From NCBI RefSeq assembly GCF_052065835.1, contig NZ_JBQHTG010000001.1:682001-746000 (forward strand): a stretch of 64,000 nt of DNA, read 5' to 3'. Below the pieces are notes generated by a model. It saw only the letters and a program-made list of their open reading frames with translations, was not told the DNA's origin and did not search any database. The position numbers and the translations under genes were made by a program. The DNA is from Laedolimicola sp934402125. Its GTDB lineage: Bacteria > Bacillota > Clostridia > Lachnospirales > Lachnospiraceae. Positions 51,717-59,939 of this stretch are shown here, piece after piece (positions within the stretch are counted from its first letter, which is position 1; each line of letters starts with the position of its first letter).

Positions 51717-52050
51717 GTTCTGTCTCCTCGTTCAAAAAGAATACGCGGTAAAACATTTCCAGGGAAGCCAGAAGCTCTCCCTTCTCTCTCCGCAGCTCCT
51801 TGATCTGCAGGCTGCTTCCGATCTCGTCAAAGAAGAAATCGTCCTCGTGGCTGGATACCCGGAAAACCAGGGTACCGTCCGGCTCAAACTCCAGAAGCAG
51901 GCTGCCGCCCACCTGATTGACAAAAAGGACACATAGGATCTTCAGCTCATCCTTGATGGCTGCGGGAAGCGCCGCAAACTGTTCATTAAAAAAGTATTTC
52001 TCCTCGTAGGAATTGGCTCCGCAGAGGACTGTATTTTCCTGTTCCATCAT
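51709..52050 (-). CDS. DUF6145-like small protein
   Basis: 113 residues from the first of two adjacent ATGs after AAGGGAG; the second ATG is better spaced and equally possible. The reading frame upstream overlaps birA and is not used. ENTVLCGANSYEEKYFFNEQFAALP and FYRVFFLNEE resemble a small conserved Lachnospiraceae family (DUF6145). Acidic, probably soluble; function unknown. It is translationally coupled to lgt (8-base overlap) in the birA-lgt-dusB operon. Confidence 0.65.
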   Translation of the reverse strand: MMEQENTVLCGANSYEEKYFFNEQFAALPAAIKDELKILCVLFVNQVGGSLLLEFEPDGTLVFRVSSHEDDFFFDEIGSSLQIKELRREKGELLASLEMFYRVFFLNEETEHA

Positions 52051-52057
52051 TTCTCCC

Positions 52058-53041
52058 TTATACATAGCCATACACGCCGCGCACCGATACCTCTCCGGCA
52101 TAGATGGCCTCTGTGTGTCCGTCCGGGCAGCGCACCAGCAGCTCACCCTGGGCGTTGATCCCAAGGGCGGTTCCGGTATATTCATGTCCCGGCTCCAGCA
52201 CCCGCACCACCTGATCCCGGTTCACCAGCAGACGGTCGTATTCCTCAAGCAGCAGGCTCAGGTCCTCGGTTTTTTCAAACAGCGTATAATATTTCTCAAA
52301 ATACTTCATACACAGGGCAATCAGCTCTGCCCGGCGGAAGCTGTGTCCCACTGCCTGACGCAGGGAAATCGCCTGATTCAGTTCCTTCGGAAATTCCCGG
52401 GTATTCACATTGATCCCGGTGCCAATCACTACATAGTGAATTCCGTCCATCTCCGCGCTCATTTCCGTCAGGGTTCCCGAAGCCTTCCGCCCCTTGATTA
52501 CCACATCGTTGGGCCATTTGATACCCGCCAGCTCCTGTCCCATCAGTTCATTGGACGCGTCTGCCACTGCCATTCCCATGACCAGTGTCAGCATGGATGC
52601 GTGCTCCGGGCGGATATCCGGCCGCAGCAGCAGGCTCATATAAATTGCCTCTCCCGGAGGAGAGTCCCAGGCGCGTCCCCGCCTGCCCCGGCCCTTTGTC
52701 TGCTGATCGGCGCACACCAGGGTTCCGTGGGGCGCTCCCTCCTCTGCCAGTCTTTTGGCCTGAATATTGGTGGAATCCGTATCCGCGAAGCAGATCAGCT
52801 TCCGGGCCATAATCTCTGTCTGAAGATAATTGCGGATCTCTGCCTCCGTCATAGCGTCCGGTGACGTCAAAAGACAGTATCCCCGGTTCGGCACACTGTC
52901 AATCTCGTATCCTTCTTCTTTTAATCTGCTGACTGCCTTCCAAACAGCTGTCCGGGACACCGAAAGCCGCTCACACAGCTCCTGTCCCGACACATAACCG
53001 CCGCTCTCCCGGAGCGCCGTTAAAACCTTGTCTTTTATCAT
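52058..53041 (-). CDS. birA: Biotin protein ligase / biotin operon repressor
   Basis: 327 residues from the ATG that overlaps the upstream stop in ATGA (an upstream GTG would add three residues). The N-terminal winged helix (SGQELCERLSVSRTAVWKAVSRLKEEGYEI, about 15-46) gives repressor function. The ligase domain has TNIQAKRLAEEG, the biotinyl-AMP loop KGRGRRGRAW near 117, MSLLLRPD near 134, KWPNDVVI near 176, and the C-terminal SH3-like domain. It attaches biotin to carboxylases. Confidence 0.94.
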   Translation of the reverse strand: MIKDKVLTALRESGGYVSGQELCERLSVSRTAVWKAVSRLKEEGYEIDSVPNRGYCLLTSPDAMTEAEIRNYLQTEIMARKLICFADTDSTNIQAKRLAEEGAPHGTLVCADQQTKGRGRRGRAWDSPPGEAIYMSLLLRPDIRPEHASMLTLVMGMAVADASNELMGQELAGIKWPNDVVIKGRKASGTLTEMSAEMDGIHYVVIGTGINVNTREFPKELNQAISLRQAVGHSFRRAELIALCMKYFEKYYTLFEKTEDLSLLLEEYDRLLVNRDQVVRVLEPGHEYTGTALGINAQGELLVRCPDGHTEAIYAGEVSVRGVYGYV

Positions 53042-53322
53042 AAAAACCACATCCAGATGATATTGAAAATCAGTGCCACTATCATGATTCCCGAAAAAAT
53101 CGAGCAGATATAGCCTGTCACCTTTTTATTTTTCGCCAGCTCCATAATGCCTGTCACTGCGGACATTCCCGCTCCCAGAAGAAAGACAAGGGGAATCAGC
53201 ATTCCCCTTTTTTCTCCAAATAAAATTAACAGAGCCAGAATCAGCACCGCGCAGGCCAGGACCATGGAAATCATTTTCCAGTAATAATAAGGGTCCCTGC
53301 TCACATGGCTTGCTTTTTTCAT
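53038..53322 (-). CDS. Small membrane protein, unknown function
   Basis: 94 residues with three hydrophobic helices (about 15-35, 42-60 and 70-90) and a short basic N-terminus. No recognised motif. The last codon overlaps the birA ATG (ATGA), and argF is two bases upstream, so it sits inside the argF-birA operon. It is conserved in this gene order in some Lachnospiraceae, as far as I can recall; treat that as unverified. Confidence 0.55.
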   Translation of the reverse strand: MKKASHVSRDPYYYWKMISMVLACAVLILALLILFGEKRGMLIPLVFLLGAGMSAVTGIMELAKNKKVTGYICSIFSGIMIVALIFNIIWMWFL

Positions 53323-53324
53323 GC

Positions 53325-54314
53325 TTAAGCCCCCAGTGTCGCCGCCATCACAGCTTTGATGGTATGCATCCGGTTCTCTGCCTCGTCAAAAACTACGGAC
53401 TGGGCAGACTCAAATACCTCGTCGGTGCATTCCATCTCGTCGATACCGAATTTTTCCTGAATCTTCTTTCCGATTCCGGTCTTCAGATCGTGGAAGGCAG
53501 GAAGACAATGGGTAAAGAGCGCCTGAGGTCCCGCATTCTCCATGACCTTCTTATTCACCTGATAGGGCATCAGTTCACGGATCCGGCTCTCCCATACCTC
53601 GTCCGGTTCTCCCATGGACACCCATACGTCCGTATAAATAACATCCGCGCCTCTAGTGCCGTCTATCACGTCCTCTGTCAGGGTGATTGTAGCTCCTGTC
53701 TCCTTCGCCACGTTCTCACAGTAGGCTACCAGCTCCGCATTGGGGAAATACTGCTTCGGCGCGCAGGCGGTAAAGTGCATACCCATCTTCGCGCAGGCAA
53801 TCATCAGGGAATTACCCATATTGTAACGGGCATCGCCCATATAGACCAGCTTCACGCCCTTCAGATGTCCCAGGTGCTCCTTCACCGTCAGAAGGGTTGC
53901 CAGCATCTGTGTGGGGTGATATTCATTAGTCAGGCCGTTCCATACGGGAACGTCGGAATATTTCGCAAGCTCCTCTACGATCTCCTGCCCGAAGCCCCGG
54001 TATTCAATACCGTCAAACATCCGACTCAGCACTCTGGCTGTGTCCGCAATGCTTTCCTTCTTGCCAATCTGGGATCCGGACGGATCCAGATAGGTGGTTC
54101 CCATACCCATATCGTGGGCAGCCACCTCGAAAGCGCAGCGGGTACGGGTGCTGGTCTTTTCAAAAATCAGCGCCACATTTTTCCCGCGCATATCGCGCTC
54201 TACGATTCCGGCTTTCTTGCGGGCCTTTAAGTCTGCAGCCAACTCTACCAGATACTCAATCTCCTCCGGTGTAAAATCCTTCAGTGTCAGAAAATCGCGT
54301 CCCTTTAAGTCCAT
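53325..54314 (-). CDS. argF: Ornithine carbamoyltransferase
   Basis: 329 residues. Makes citrulline from ornithine and carbamoyl phosphate in arginine biosynthesis, or runs in reverse in arginine deiminase pathways. Motifs: carbamoyl-phosphate site STRTR near residue 55, HPTQMLAT near 135, ornithine loop VSMGEPDE near 233, and HCLPAFHD near 271. No arcA or arcC lies beside it, so the anabolic role is the default. It is 30 bases after the SPFH gene in the same operon. Confidence 0.94.
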   Translation of the reverse strand: MDLKGRDFLTLKDFTPEEIEYLVELAADLKARKKAGIVERDMRGKNVALIFEKTSTRTRCAFEVAAHDMGMGTTYLDPSGSQIGKKESIADTARVLSRMFDGIEYRGFGQEIVEELAKYSDVPVWNGLTNEYHPTQMLATLLTVKEHLGHLKGVKLVYMGDARYNMGNSLMIACAKMGMHFTACAPKQYFPNAELVAYCENVAKETGATITLTEDVIDGTRGADVIYTDVWVSMGEPDEVWESRIRELMPYQVNKKVMENAGPQALFTHCLPAFHDLKTGIGKKIQEKFGIDEMECTDEVFESAQSVVFDEAENRMHTIKAVMAATLGA

Positions 54315-54346
54315 TTCTTTTGTCCTCCAGCCTCGTCTTATGTCAA

Positions 54347-55282
54347 CTAATTCTCTTTTGCTACCTCGGCAACTGCCTTTACCATACCTGCCAGTCCCTG
54401 AATATCGGACGGAATGATAATCTTAGTTGCCTGACCGTCTGCCGCCTTGGCAAAGGCCTCCAGGCTCTTAAGCTGCAGAACCGCACTGTCTGCGGAAGCC
54501 TCCTTCAGCATTTTCAGACCGTCTGCATTCGCCTGCTGCACCTTCAGGATAGCCTGTGCCTGACCTTCCGCCTCGCGGATAGTCGCTTCCTTCTTTGCCT
54601 CTGCCCGGAGGATCGCAGCCTGCTTCTCTGCCTCTGCGTCCAGAATCGCGGATTCCTTCTGTCCTTCCGCTACCAGAATGGTGGACTTCTTCTCACCCTC
54701 TGCCCGGAGGATCGCCTCACGGCGCTCACGCTCTGCCTTCATCTGCTTCTCCATAGCGTCCTGAATCGCAGCGGGCGGAATGATATTCTTAAGCTCTACA
54801 CGGTTTACCTTGATACCCCAGGGGTCTGTGGCGATATCCAGAGATGCCCGCATCTTGGTATTAATAACCTCACGGGAGGTCAGGGTCTGATCCAGCTCCA
54901 GATCTCCGATGATATTACGAAGGGTTGTCGCTGTCAGGTTCTCGATAGCCATAATCGGATTCTCCACGCCGTAAGCGAACAACTTCGGATCGGTAATCTG
55001 GAAGAATACGACGGTGTCGATCCGCATGGTTACATTATCCTTGGTAATGACAGGCTGGGGAGCGAAATCTACCACCTGCTCCTTCAAAGTTACGCGCTTT
55101 GCCACCCGGTCGATAAACGGCGCCTTAAAATGAATTCCCACGCCCCAGGTTCCCATATAAGCTCCGAGACGCTCAATTACCAGCGCCTGCGCCTGGGGAA
55201 CAATCTTGATACAGGAAGCAAGAATCATCAATATAAATAAAACAAGAATCAATACTAAAATAGTTCCTACAAAACCCGCCAT
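54347..55282 (-). CDS. SPFH/Band 7 membrane protein (paraslipin/QmcA-type)
   Basis: 311 residues. One N-terminal membrane helix (about 6-26), the Band 7/SPFH domain (VPQAQALVIERLGAY onward, about 28-185), then a long Ala/Glu-rich coiled coil with EGEKKSTILVAEG repeats (about 200-270) and C-terminal VKAVAEVAKEN. The family forms oligomeric membrane scaffolds. The partner NfeD gene lies directly upstream with a 2-base gap, the classic pairing. Confidence 0.92.
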   Translation of the reverse strand: MAGFVGTILVLILVLFILMILASCIKIVPQAQALVIERLGAYMGTWGVGIHFKAPFIDRVAKRVTLKEQVVDFAPQPVITKDNVTMRIDTVVFFQITDPKLFAYGVENPIMAIENLTATTLRNIIGDLELDQTLTSREVINTKMRASLDIATDPWGIKVNRVELKNIIPPAAIQDAMEKQMKAERERREAILRAEGEKKSTILVAEGQKESAILDAEAEKQAAILRAEAKKEATIREAEGQAQAILKVQQANADGLKMLKEASADSAVLQLKSLEAFAKAADGQATKIIIPSDIQGLAGMVKAVAEVAKEN

Positions 55283-55284
55283 TT

Positions 55285-55728
55285 TCAGTCCTCCTTCTTC
55301 TTTCTCACAATCAGTTTCACGCCTTCTACGGCAATGATTTCCACATGGGCATCCTTCGGTATGATCTCCGAATCCTCTTCTGTACGGGCCGTCCAGGTCA
55401 GACCGTTCACAAATACTTCACCCCGGCCCTCCAGATTGCAAATCTCAGCCGTCACCACAGCCGTCTTTCCCATCAGGCTGTCCACATTGGTCTTTTCCTG
55501 CTTCTGTCCGTTGAAAAACTTCAGCGCCCAGGGTCTGGTTCCAAAAAGTAAAACCAGGGATACCACGCAGAACACCGCCCACTGAATAACAGGGGACACG
55601 TCCAGCATGGCGAGAACAAACGCCGCCAGCGCGCCTCCGGCAAACCAGATGGTGGTCAGGCCCAGCGTAATAATCTCAATCACAACCAGCACAATCAGTA
55701 ATACCAGCCAGTACATGGCATCCATCAC
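55285..55728 (-). CDS. NfeD-family membrane protein
   Basis: 147 residues. Two to three hydrophobic segments (about 5-75; LVLLIVLVVIEIITLGLTTIWFAGGALAAFVLA) then an OB-fold domain (about 85-147; LMGKTAVVTAEICN…GEVFVNGLTW…VEIIAVEGVKLIVRKK). This short class of NfeD pairs with SPFH proteins as a microdomain partner. It is the first gene of the operon running down to dusB. Confidence 0.9.
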   Translation of the reverse strand: MMDAMYWLVLLIVLVVIEIITLGLTTIWFAGGALAAFVLAMLDVSPVIQWAVFCVVSLVLLFGTRPWALKFFNGQKQEKTNVDSLMGKTAVVTAEICNLEGRGEVFVNGLTWTARTEEDSEIIPKDAHVEIIAVEGVKLIVRKKKED

Positions 55729-55802
55729 TTACCACGCCCCTTTCCTGCCTGTTCCTTTTCTGTACGGTCAGACTTTCTGCCAACCCCGGAACGGCTGTTA
55801 TA

Positions 55803-55831
55803 ATCATACTATAGTTTGCTCTCCAGCACAA
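55803..55831 (-). promoter_or_regulatory. Promoter of the NfeD-SPFH-argF operon
   Basis: Minus-strand TTGTGC (55831-55826), 17-base spacer and TATGAT (55808-55803). The leader is about 70 bases. Confidence 0.5.
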
Positions 55832-55855
55832 GAAAAATAATTATCCCATCACAAA

Positions 55856-55890
55856 TTCAGGGATCTGTGAAGCTTCACAGACCCCTGTCA
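55856..55890 (-). terminator. Terminator of the SleB-family hydrolase gene
   Basis: CAGGG-a-TCTGTGAA and TTCACAGA-c-CCCTG pair around GC. Only a short T-rich stretch follows on the minus strand, so efficiency is uncertain. Confidence 0.6.
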
Positions 55891-55899
55891 TTTCTCTCT

Positions 55900-56919
55900 T
55901 TAATAAAATACGTGATTGCCAATCACAATGTGATCACTGCCCACCGGAGACGCCGCATTTTTGAAATGGGTAAAGCCTCCTACATTGGTATAACCATTGA
56001 TGGCTTCCTGGGCTGCCTGTCTGCAGCTGGCCTTCGGATTGCTTAAATATCTTCCGATGGTTCCGTTGCTTACCACGCCAAACTGTCCCGGCGCGTAAAT
56101 CACTCCCATGATACTGCCGTAACGGCCGCTGCGCACACGGTTCATAACAACAGCGCCCACTGCCACCTGGCCTTCATAGGGCTGGTTGCCGGCCTCCGCC
56201 TGAATCAGAGCTGCCAGAAGCGTTACCTCGTCGCCGTTGGCCTGCAGCGCGCTTAACTGCTGCTTCAGCTTCTCCCGCTTCTCCTCAGCCTCTTTCTTCT
56301 CGATTTCGTCCATGGTCATGGCTTCGCCCAGCTCGTAATTTACGTCCACATATTCTGCGGAAACAAAGCCTGTCTTATCCTCTGCGTACTCTACCTGTAC
56401 CCATTCGCCGGCCTGCTCTACCACGTCCAGCTTGGCGCCTTCTTCCACATTCTTCAGAATCTTCGCGTCGGTGCTGGCTTCGGAACGGATCCGCAGTCCT
56501 CCAGTCAGAGATGTGGCGGTCAGGGTAGCCTCCTCCAGGGATTCGTTATAAGCGTCCTGCCCGAAATGCAGGTATTCGTCGCTCACATAGCCTTCCACAT
56601 TTCCGGAACGGACTTTTGTCCAGCCCAGCTCTGTACGCTCCAGAATCTCTCCTCCGTCGCCCTTGAACATCCGGCCGACAGCCTGGGCGTCCGCATTGGG
56701 CTCCTGGCGGACTGTCACATAGTCCTCCACATTGGCGAGAACCTTTTCTCCCCATTCCTCTTCTATCTTCAGTGTTTCAAAATCTTCGCTTGTCAGATCC
56801 GCCATCACGGACTCGATACCTGCCGAGGTCTCCACTTCCAGATTATCAAAGCCGCAGCCCAGAACCCAGACAAAAACCAGAGCGAAAAATAACGGTACCT
56901 TTTTGCTGATTGCGTTCAT
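55900..56919 (-). CDS. SH3 and SleB-type cell wall hydrolase
   Basis: 339 residues. Signal peptide ending VLGC, a possible lipobox. Two bacterial SH3 domains (about 60-120, YVTVRQEPNADAQAVGRM; about 130-195, GLRIRSEASTDAKILKNVEEG) bind peptidoglycan. After a coiled-coil linker (MDEIEKKEAEEKREKLKQ) comes a Hydrolase_2/SleB domain (about 230-339) with the Glu in ALIQAEAGNQPYEGQ, GAVVMNRVRSGRYG and the end HIVIGNHVFY. It probably cleaves peptidoglycan in vegetative growth or spore germination. Upstream is a palindrome-rich control region. Confidence 0.88.
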   Translation of the reverse strand: MNAISKKVPLFFALVFVWVLGCGFDNLEVETSAGIESVMADLTSEDFETLKIEEEWGEKVLANVEDYVTVRQEPNADAQAVGRMFKGDGGEILERTELGWTKVRSGNVEGYVSDEYLHFGQDAYNESLEEATLTATSLTGGLRIRSEASTDAKILKNVEEGAKLDVVEQAGEWVQVEYAEDKTGFVSAEYVDVNYELGEAMTMDEIEKKEAEEKREKLKQQLSALQANGDEVTLLAALIQAEAGNQPYEGQVAVGAVVMNRVRSGRYGSIMGVIYAPGQFGVVSNGTIGRYLSNPKASCRQAAQEAINGYTNVGGFTHFKNAASPVGSDHIVIGNHVFY

Positions 56920-56951
56920 AAAAAACCTCCTGTAAGTCTTAATCGTGATAG

Positions 56952-56974
56952 TAACATTACATGTTATTTAACAT
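56952..56974. promoter_or_regulatory. Triple TAACAT/ATGTTA palindromic element
   Basis: TAACAT (56952-56957), ATGTTA (56961-56966) and TAACAT (56969-56974) form two overlapping inverted repeats. Further GTTACA copies follow to 57030. Located between the divergent hydrolase and LytTR genes. Confidence 0.4.
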
Positions 56975-57067
56975 TTCATGTCACATATTACAATTAATTA
57001 TTACAAATGTTACATTTTTGTTACAAGAAGTATTGTAGCAGAGGAACGGGGATTTGTCAATCTCATC

Positions 57068-57096
57068 TTGTTTTTGTGCAGAAAATGCCCTATAAT
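57068..57096 (+). promoter_or_regulatory. Likely promoter of the LytTR gene
   Basis: TTGTTT (57068-57073), 17-base spacer, TATAAT (57091-57096). Downstream, ACTTGT occurs twice (about 57108 and 57129). Confidence 0.45.
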
Positions 57097-57162
57097 ATTC
57101 ATAAACCACTTGTTTTTGTAAAAAAATCACTTGTATTAACCGGAAAAAGAGGAGAGTTCCCT

Positions 57163-57936
57163 ATGAATATTTCAGACCTGGTCAACCGTTCCGCCGACAT
57201 TATTAACCAGTATTATCAGAATAATATTACGCCCTTTCTGGAGGCCTTTCACGAGGACGCCCTCTGGATTGGCCCTGCGGAAAAGCAAATCCTGCGTACT
57301 CGGAAAGCTATTCAGGAGGCATTCCATAGGGAAAAGCATGAGCTGAAGTTCGTCCTGCATGATCTGACCCTGACTCCACTGACCGTAGGCAGCCGGCAGG
57401 CCTGTGAAATCATGGTCTTCTACCGGGTAGATACCATCTGGCCCGACGGCAGCTCCAATCAGGTGGTTCAGCGGGTCCAGCTGAGTTGGTGTCTCCAGAA
57501 TGGCGAACCCCGCATCCGGGTCTGCCATATCTCCAACGCCATTTCTTACGACGAGCGTGACACGATCTACCCGGTGCATTACGCGGAAACTTATCGCACC
57601 ATGGCCCCGGCCGGACAGGCCCGCTCTGAGCGCCTCTCCTTCCGCAGCCCGGACAAGTCCTTCATCTATCTGAACCACAGTCATATTATCTATGTTGAGA
57701 GCAACGGCCATCACGCCATTCTTCACACCATTGACGGCGATTATGAAACCCGGGACAGCCTTCCTTCTATAGAAAAGCGATATGCGGATTACCTGCTCCG
57801 CTGTCATCAGAGCTATCTGGTGAACCCGGAGCACGTAACCCAGATCCAACGCTTCCGCCTTCATCTGACCGGCAGTATCACCCTTCCGATCCCGGAAAAA
57901 AAATATACCTCCGTCAAAGCGGCCCTGTTAAAGTAA
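57163..57936 (+). CDS. LytTR-domain transcriptional regulator with SnoaL-like N-domain
   Basis: 257 residues from MNISDLV, after GAGGAGAG; an upstream in-frame extension crosses the promoter and is rejected. Residues 1-130 resemble a SnoaL/NTF2-like fold (INQYYQNNITPFLEAFHEDALWIGPAE). Residues 165-257 are a LytTR DNA-binding domain (KSFIYLNHSHIIYVESNGHHAILHTIDGDYETRDSL…CHQSYLVNPEHV). There is no receiver domain, so it may respond directly to a small ligand. The gene ends convergently with the SpoU methylase, overlapping by 23 bases. The target is unknown; the wall hydrolase next door is a reasonable guess. Confidence 0.82.
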   Translation: MNISDLVNRSADIINQYYQNNITPFLEAFHEDALWIGPAEKQILRTRKAIQEAFHREKHELKFVLHDLTLTPLTVGSRQACEIMVFYRVDTIWPDGSSNQVVQRVQLSWCLQNGEPRIRVCHISNAISYDERDTIYPVHYAETYRTMAPAGQARSERLSFRSPDKSFIYLNHSHIIYVESNGHHAILHTIDGDYETRDSLPSIEKRYADYLLRCHQSYLVNPEHVTQIQRFRLHLTGSITLPIPEKKYTSVKAALLK

Positions 57937-58720
57937 GCCTTCTCTGCCGGTAGGCCTCATACATCAAAAGCGCGGAAGCCACGCCTGCGTTCAGGGATTC
58001 CAGGTGTCCCTCCATGGGAATCCGGATCAGCGTATCCGCTTTTTCTGTCAGCTCCTCTGTCAGCCCGTTCCCCTCATTTCCGATAAGGAACGCGGTGCCG
58101 CCCCGGTAGTCCTCCTGATCATAGCAATTCACGCCCTTCAGATGGGCCGCGAAGGAACGGATTCCATGGGTCTTCAGCAGCTCCACGGTATCGCACAGGT
58201 TCTCTGTATACAGAGTCGGAACCCGGTACACGGAACCCATGGTAGACCGGATCGTCTTGGGATTATACAGATCCACGCAGCCCTTACTTAAAATCACGCC
58301 GGTTACGCCCGCGCCCTCCGCGGTTCTAAGAATCGTTCCCAGATTACCCGGATCCTGCAGGTTCTCAAGAAGTAGCAGCAGCGGTTTTTCCGCCTCCAGA
58401 AGGGTCTTCAGCTCGCTTTCCTGCTGCCGCACGATACAGAGCACGCCCTGGGGCGTCTGGGTATCGCTGGCTGCCTTGAAGACATGATCCGTCACAATCT
58501 CATAATCCAGCTTTTCCTGCTGTATCCGCTTTTCCAGCTCCGCCTTATGCTTTTCAAAAAAGCTTTCGGAAAAATAAACCTTTTCTATCCGCTCCCCGGG
58601 GGCCTCCCGGAACATCTTCGGTCCTTCCACTATAAAGACGCCGCGCTCATCTCTGAGTTTTCTCTTTTTATTCAACTGAACCAGCAGTTTCATCTGCTGG
58701 TTCGCTGTGCTTGTAATCAT
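57914..58720 (-). CDS. SpoU/TrmH-family RNA 2'-O-methyltransferase
   Basis: 268 residues. N-terminal substrate-binding domain (about 1-90, RKLRDERGVFIVEGPKMFREA) then the SPOUT fold with three motifs: ENLQDPGNLGTILRTAEGAG (1), FLIGNEGNGL (2) and RIPMEGHLESLNAGVASALLMYE (3). These proteins use S-adenosylmethionine to methylate rRNA or tRNA 2'-OH. Target not fixed by sequence. pfkA lies 15 bases upstream of its start on the same strand (operon likely). Confidence 0.9.
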   Translation of the reverse strand: MITSTANQQMKLLVQLNKKRKLRDERGVFIVEGPKMFREAPGERIEKVYFSESFFEKHKAELEKRIQQEKLDYEIVTDHVFKAASDTQTPQGVLCIVRQQESELKTLLEAEKPLLLLLENLQDPGNLGTILRTAEGAGVTGVILSKGCVDLYNPKTIRSTMGSVYRVPTLYTENLCDTVELLKTHGIRSFAAHLKGVNCYDQEDYRGGTAFLIGNEGNGLTEELTEKADTLIRIPMEGHLESLNAGVASALLMYEAYRQRRLTLTGPL

Positions 58721-58734
58721 AAAATTCTATTCTC

Positions 58735-59715
58735 CTAGCAATGTCTGGACAGGTCCTTAGCCACCTGATACTGGTACGGATCAATACCCTTCACCATAGC
58801 CAGAGCTTCATCAATATCAAAATCCTGGAACCGTCCGTGCTGATAGCCTACTACCCGGTTGGTCTTGCCCTCGCAGAGCAGATCCGCAGCCATAGCTCCC
58901 ATCATGGACGCGTATACCCGATCCTTACAGGTGGGGCTTCCGCCTCGCTGCATGTGTCCCAGAATCGTCGCTCTGGTCTCAATACCGGTAGCAGCCTCGA
59001 TCCGGCGCGCCATACTGGTGGAATGTCCTACGCCCTCCGCGTTTACGATGATATGGTGCTTCTTGCCCCGCTTCCGGTTCGCAATGATATTGTTGATAAT
59101 CTTCTGCTCATCGTAATCGTAATTCTCCGGAAGCAGAATATCCTCCGCGCCGTTGGCAATTCCGCACCACAGGGCAATGTAGCCTGCATTCCGGCCCATT
59201 ACCTCGATAATACTGCAGCGCTCATGGGAGGTAGAGGTATCACGCACCTTGTCAATGGCCTCCATGGCTGTATTGACCGCCGTGTCAAAGCCGATGGTAT
59301 ACTCGGTACAGGAGATATCCAGATCAATGGTTCCCGGAACGCCGATGGTGTTGATACCCAGCGCAGCCAGCTTCTGGGCTCCCCGGAAGGAACCGTCTCC
59401 GCCGATGACCACGATACCGTCGATTCCATGCTTCCGGCAGATCTCCGCGCCGCGCTTCTGTCCTTCTTCTGTCATGAATTCCTTACAGCGTGAGGTAAAT
59501 AACATGGTACCGCCGCGCTCAATGGTATTGGATACATCGTTTGCGGACATATCTATGATTTCCTCGTCCAGAAGTCCCGTATAGCCCTTCAGGATACCCT
59601 TTACCTTTTTGCCGTTTACCAGAGCCTTACGTACAACCGCACGCACTGCCGCGTTCATACCGGGCGCGTCTCCTCCGCTTGTCAGTACTCCGATGGTTTT
59701 GATCTCTTTTGCCAT
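58735..59715 (-). CDS. pfkA: 6-phosphofructokinase (ATP-type, variant GTIDLD motif)
   Basis: 326 residues from MAKEIKTIG, eight bases after GAGGAGGA; the longer reading lacks a ribosome-binding site. The nucleotide site LTSGGDAPGMN (about 10) and GGDGSFRGA (about 103) are intact. The catalytic motif reads PGTIDLDISCTEYTIGFD, where most bacterial enzymes have GTIDNDI and GTDYT; the two aspartates remain. MGRNAGYIA and GHMQRGG are present. The second Asn-to-Leu change is uncommon, although I recall it from some clostridia. It acts in glycolysis with the aldolase. Confidence 0.93.
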   Translation of the reverse strand: MAKEIKTIGVLTSGGDAPGMNAAVRAVVRKALVNGKKVKGILKGYTGLLDEEIIDMSANDVSNTIERGGTMLFTSRCKEFMTEEGQKRGAEICRKHGIDGIVVIGGDGSFRGAQKLAALGINTIGVPGTIDLDISCTEYTIGFDTAVNTAMEAIDKVRDTSTSHERCSIIEVMGRNAGYIALWCGIANGAEDILLPENYDYDEQKIINNIIANRKRGKKHHIIVNAEGVGHSTSMARRIEAATGIETRATILGHMQRGGSPTCKDRVYASMMGAMAADLLCEGKTNRVVGYQHGRFQDFDIDEALAMVKGIDPYQYQVAKDLSRHC

Positions 59716-59801
59716 GATGATTCCTCCTCGCCTCTGTCCGGATTCACATTTCCGGGCTATTCCTGTGATCGTTACATGAAACGCCTTTGTGTCCGATTTT
59801 A

Positions 59802-59921
59802 CACAACTATTCAGTTCCCTCATAGTTGTGATTCGCAAATCCATTTAAAATCTGCTTTGCAGATGGGATTTGCTCACTCCTGAATCACTTTCTTACGTTC
59901 TGTGCAATAAATGCACAGAAC
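59802..59921. promoter_or_regulatory. Three consecutive hairpins between pfkA and dnaE
   Basis: 59802-59830 (CACAACTAT/ATAGTTGTG), 59835-59873 (GCAAATCC/GGATTTGC with inner ATCTGC/GCAGAT) and 59897-59921 (GTTCTGTGCA/TGCACAGAAC). None has a long T run. They occupy the ~220-base leader of pfkA and could be regulatory or the decayed end of an element. No gene seen here. Confidence 0.5.
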
Positions 59922-59939
59922 TACCTTTAGCTTTTGATT

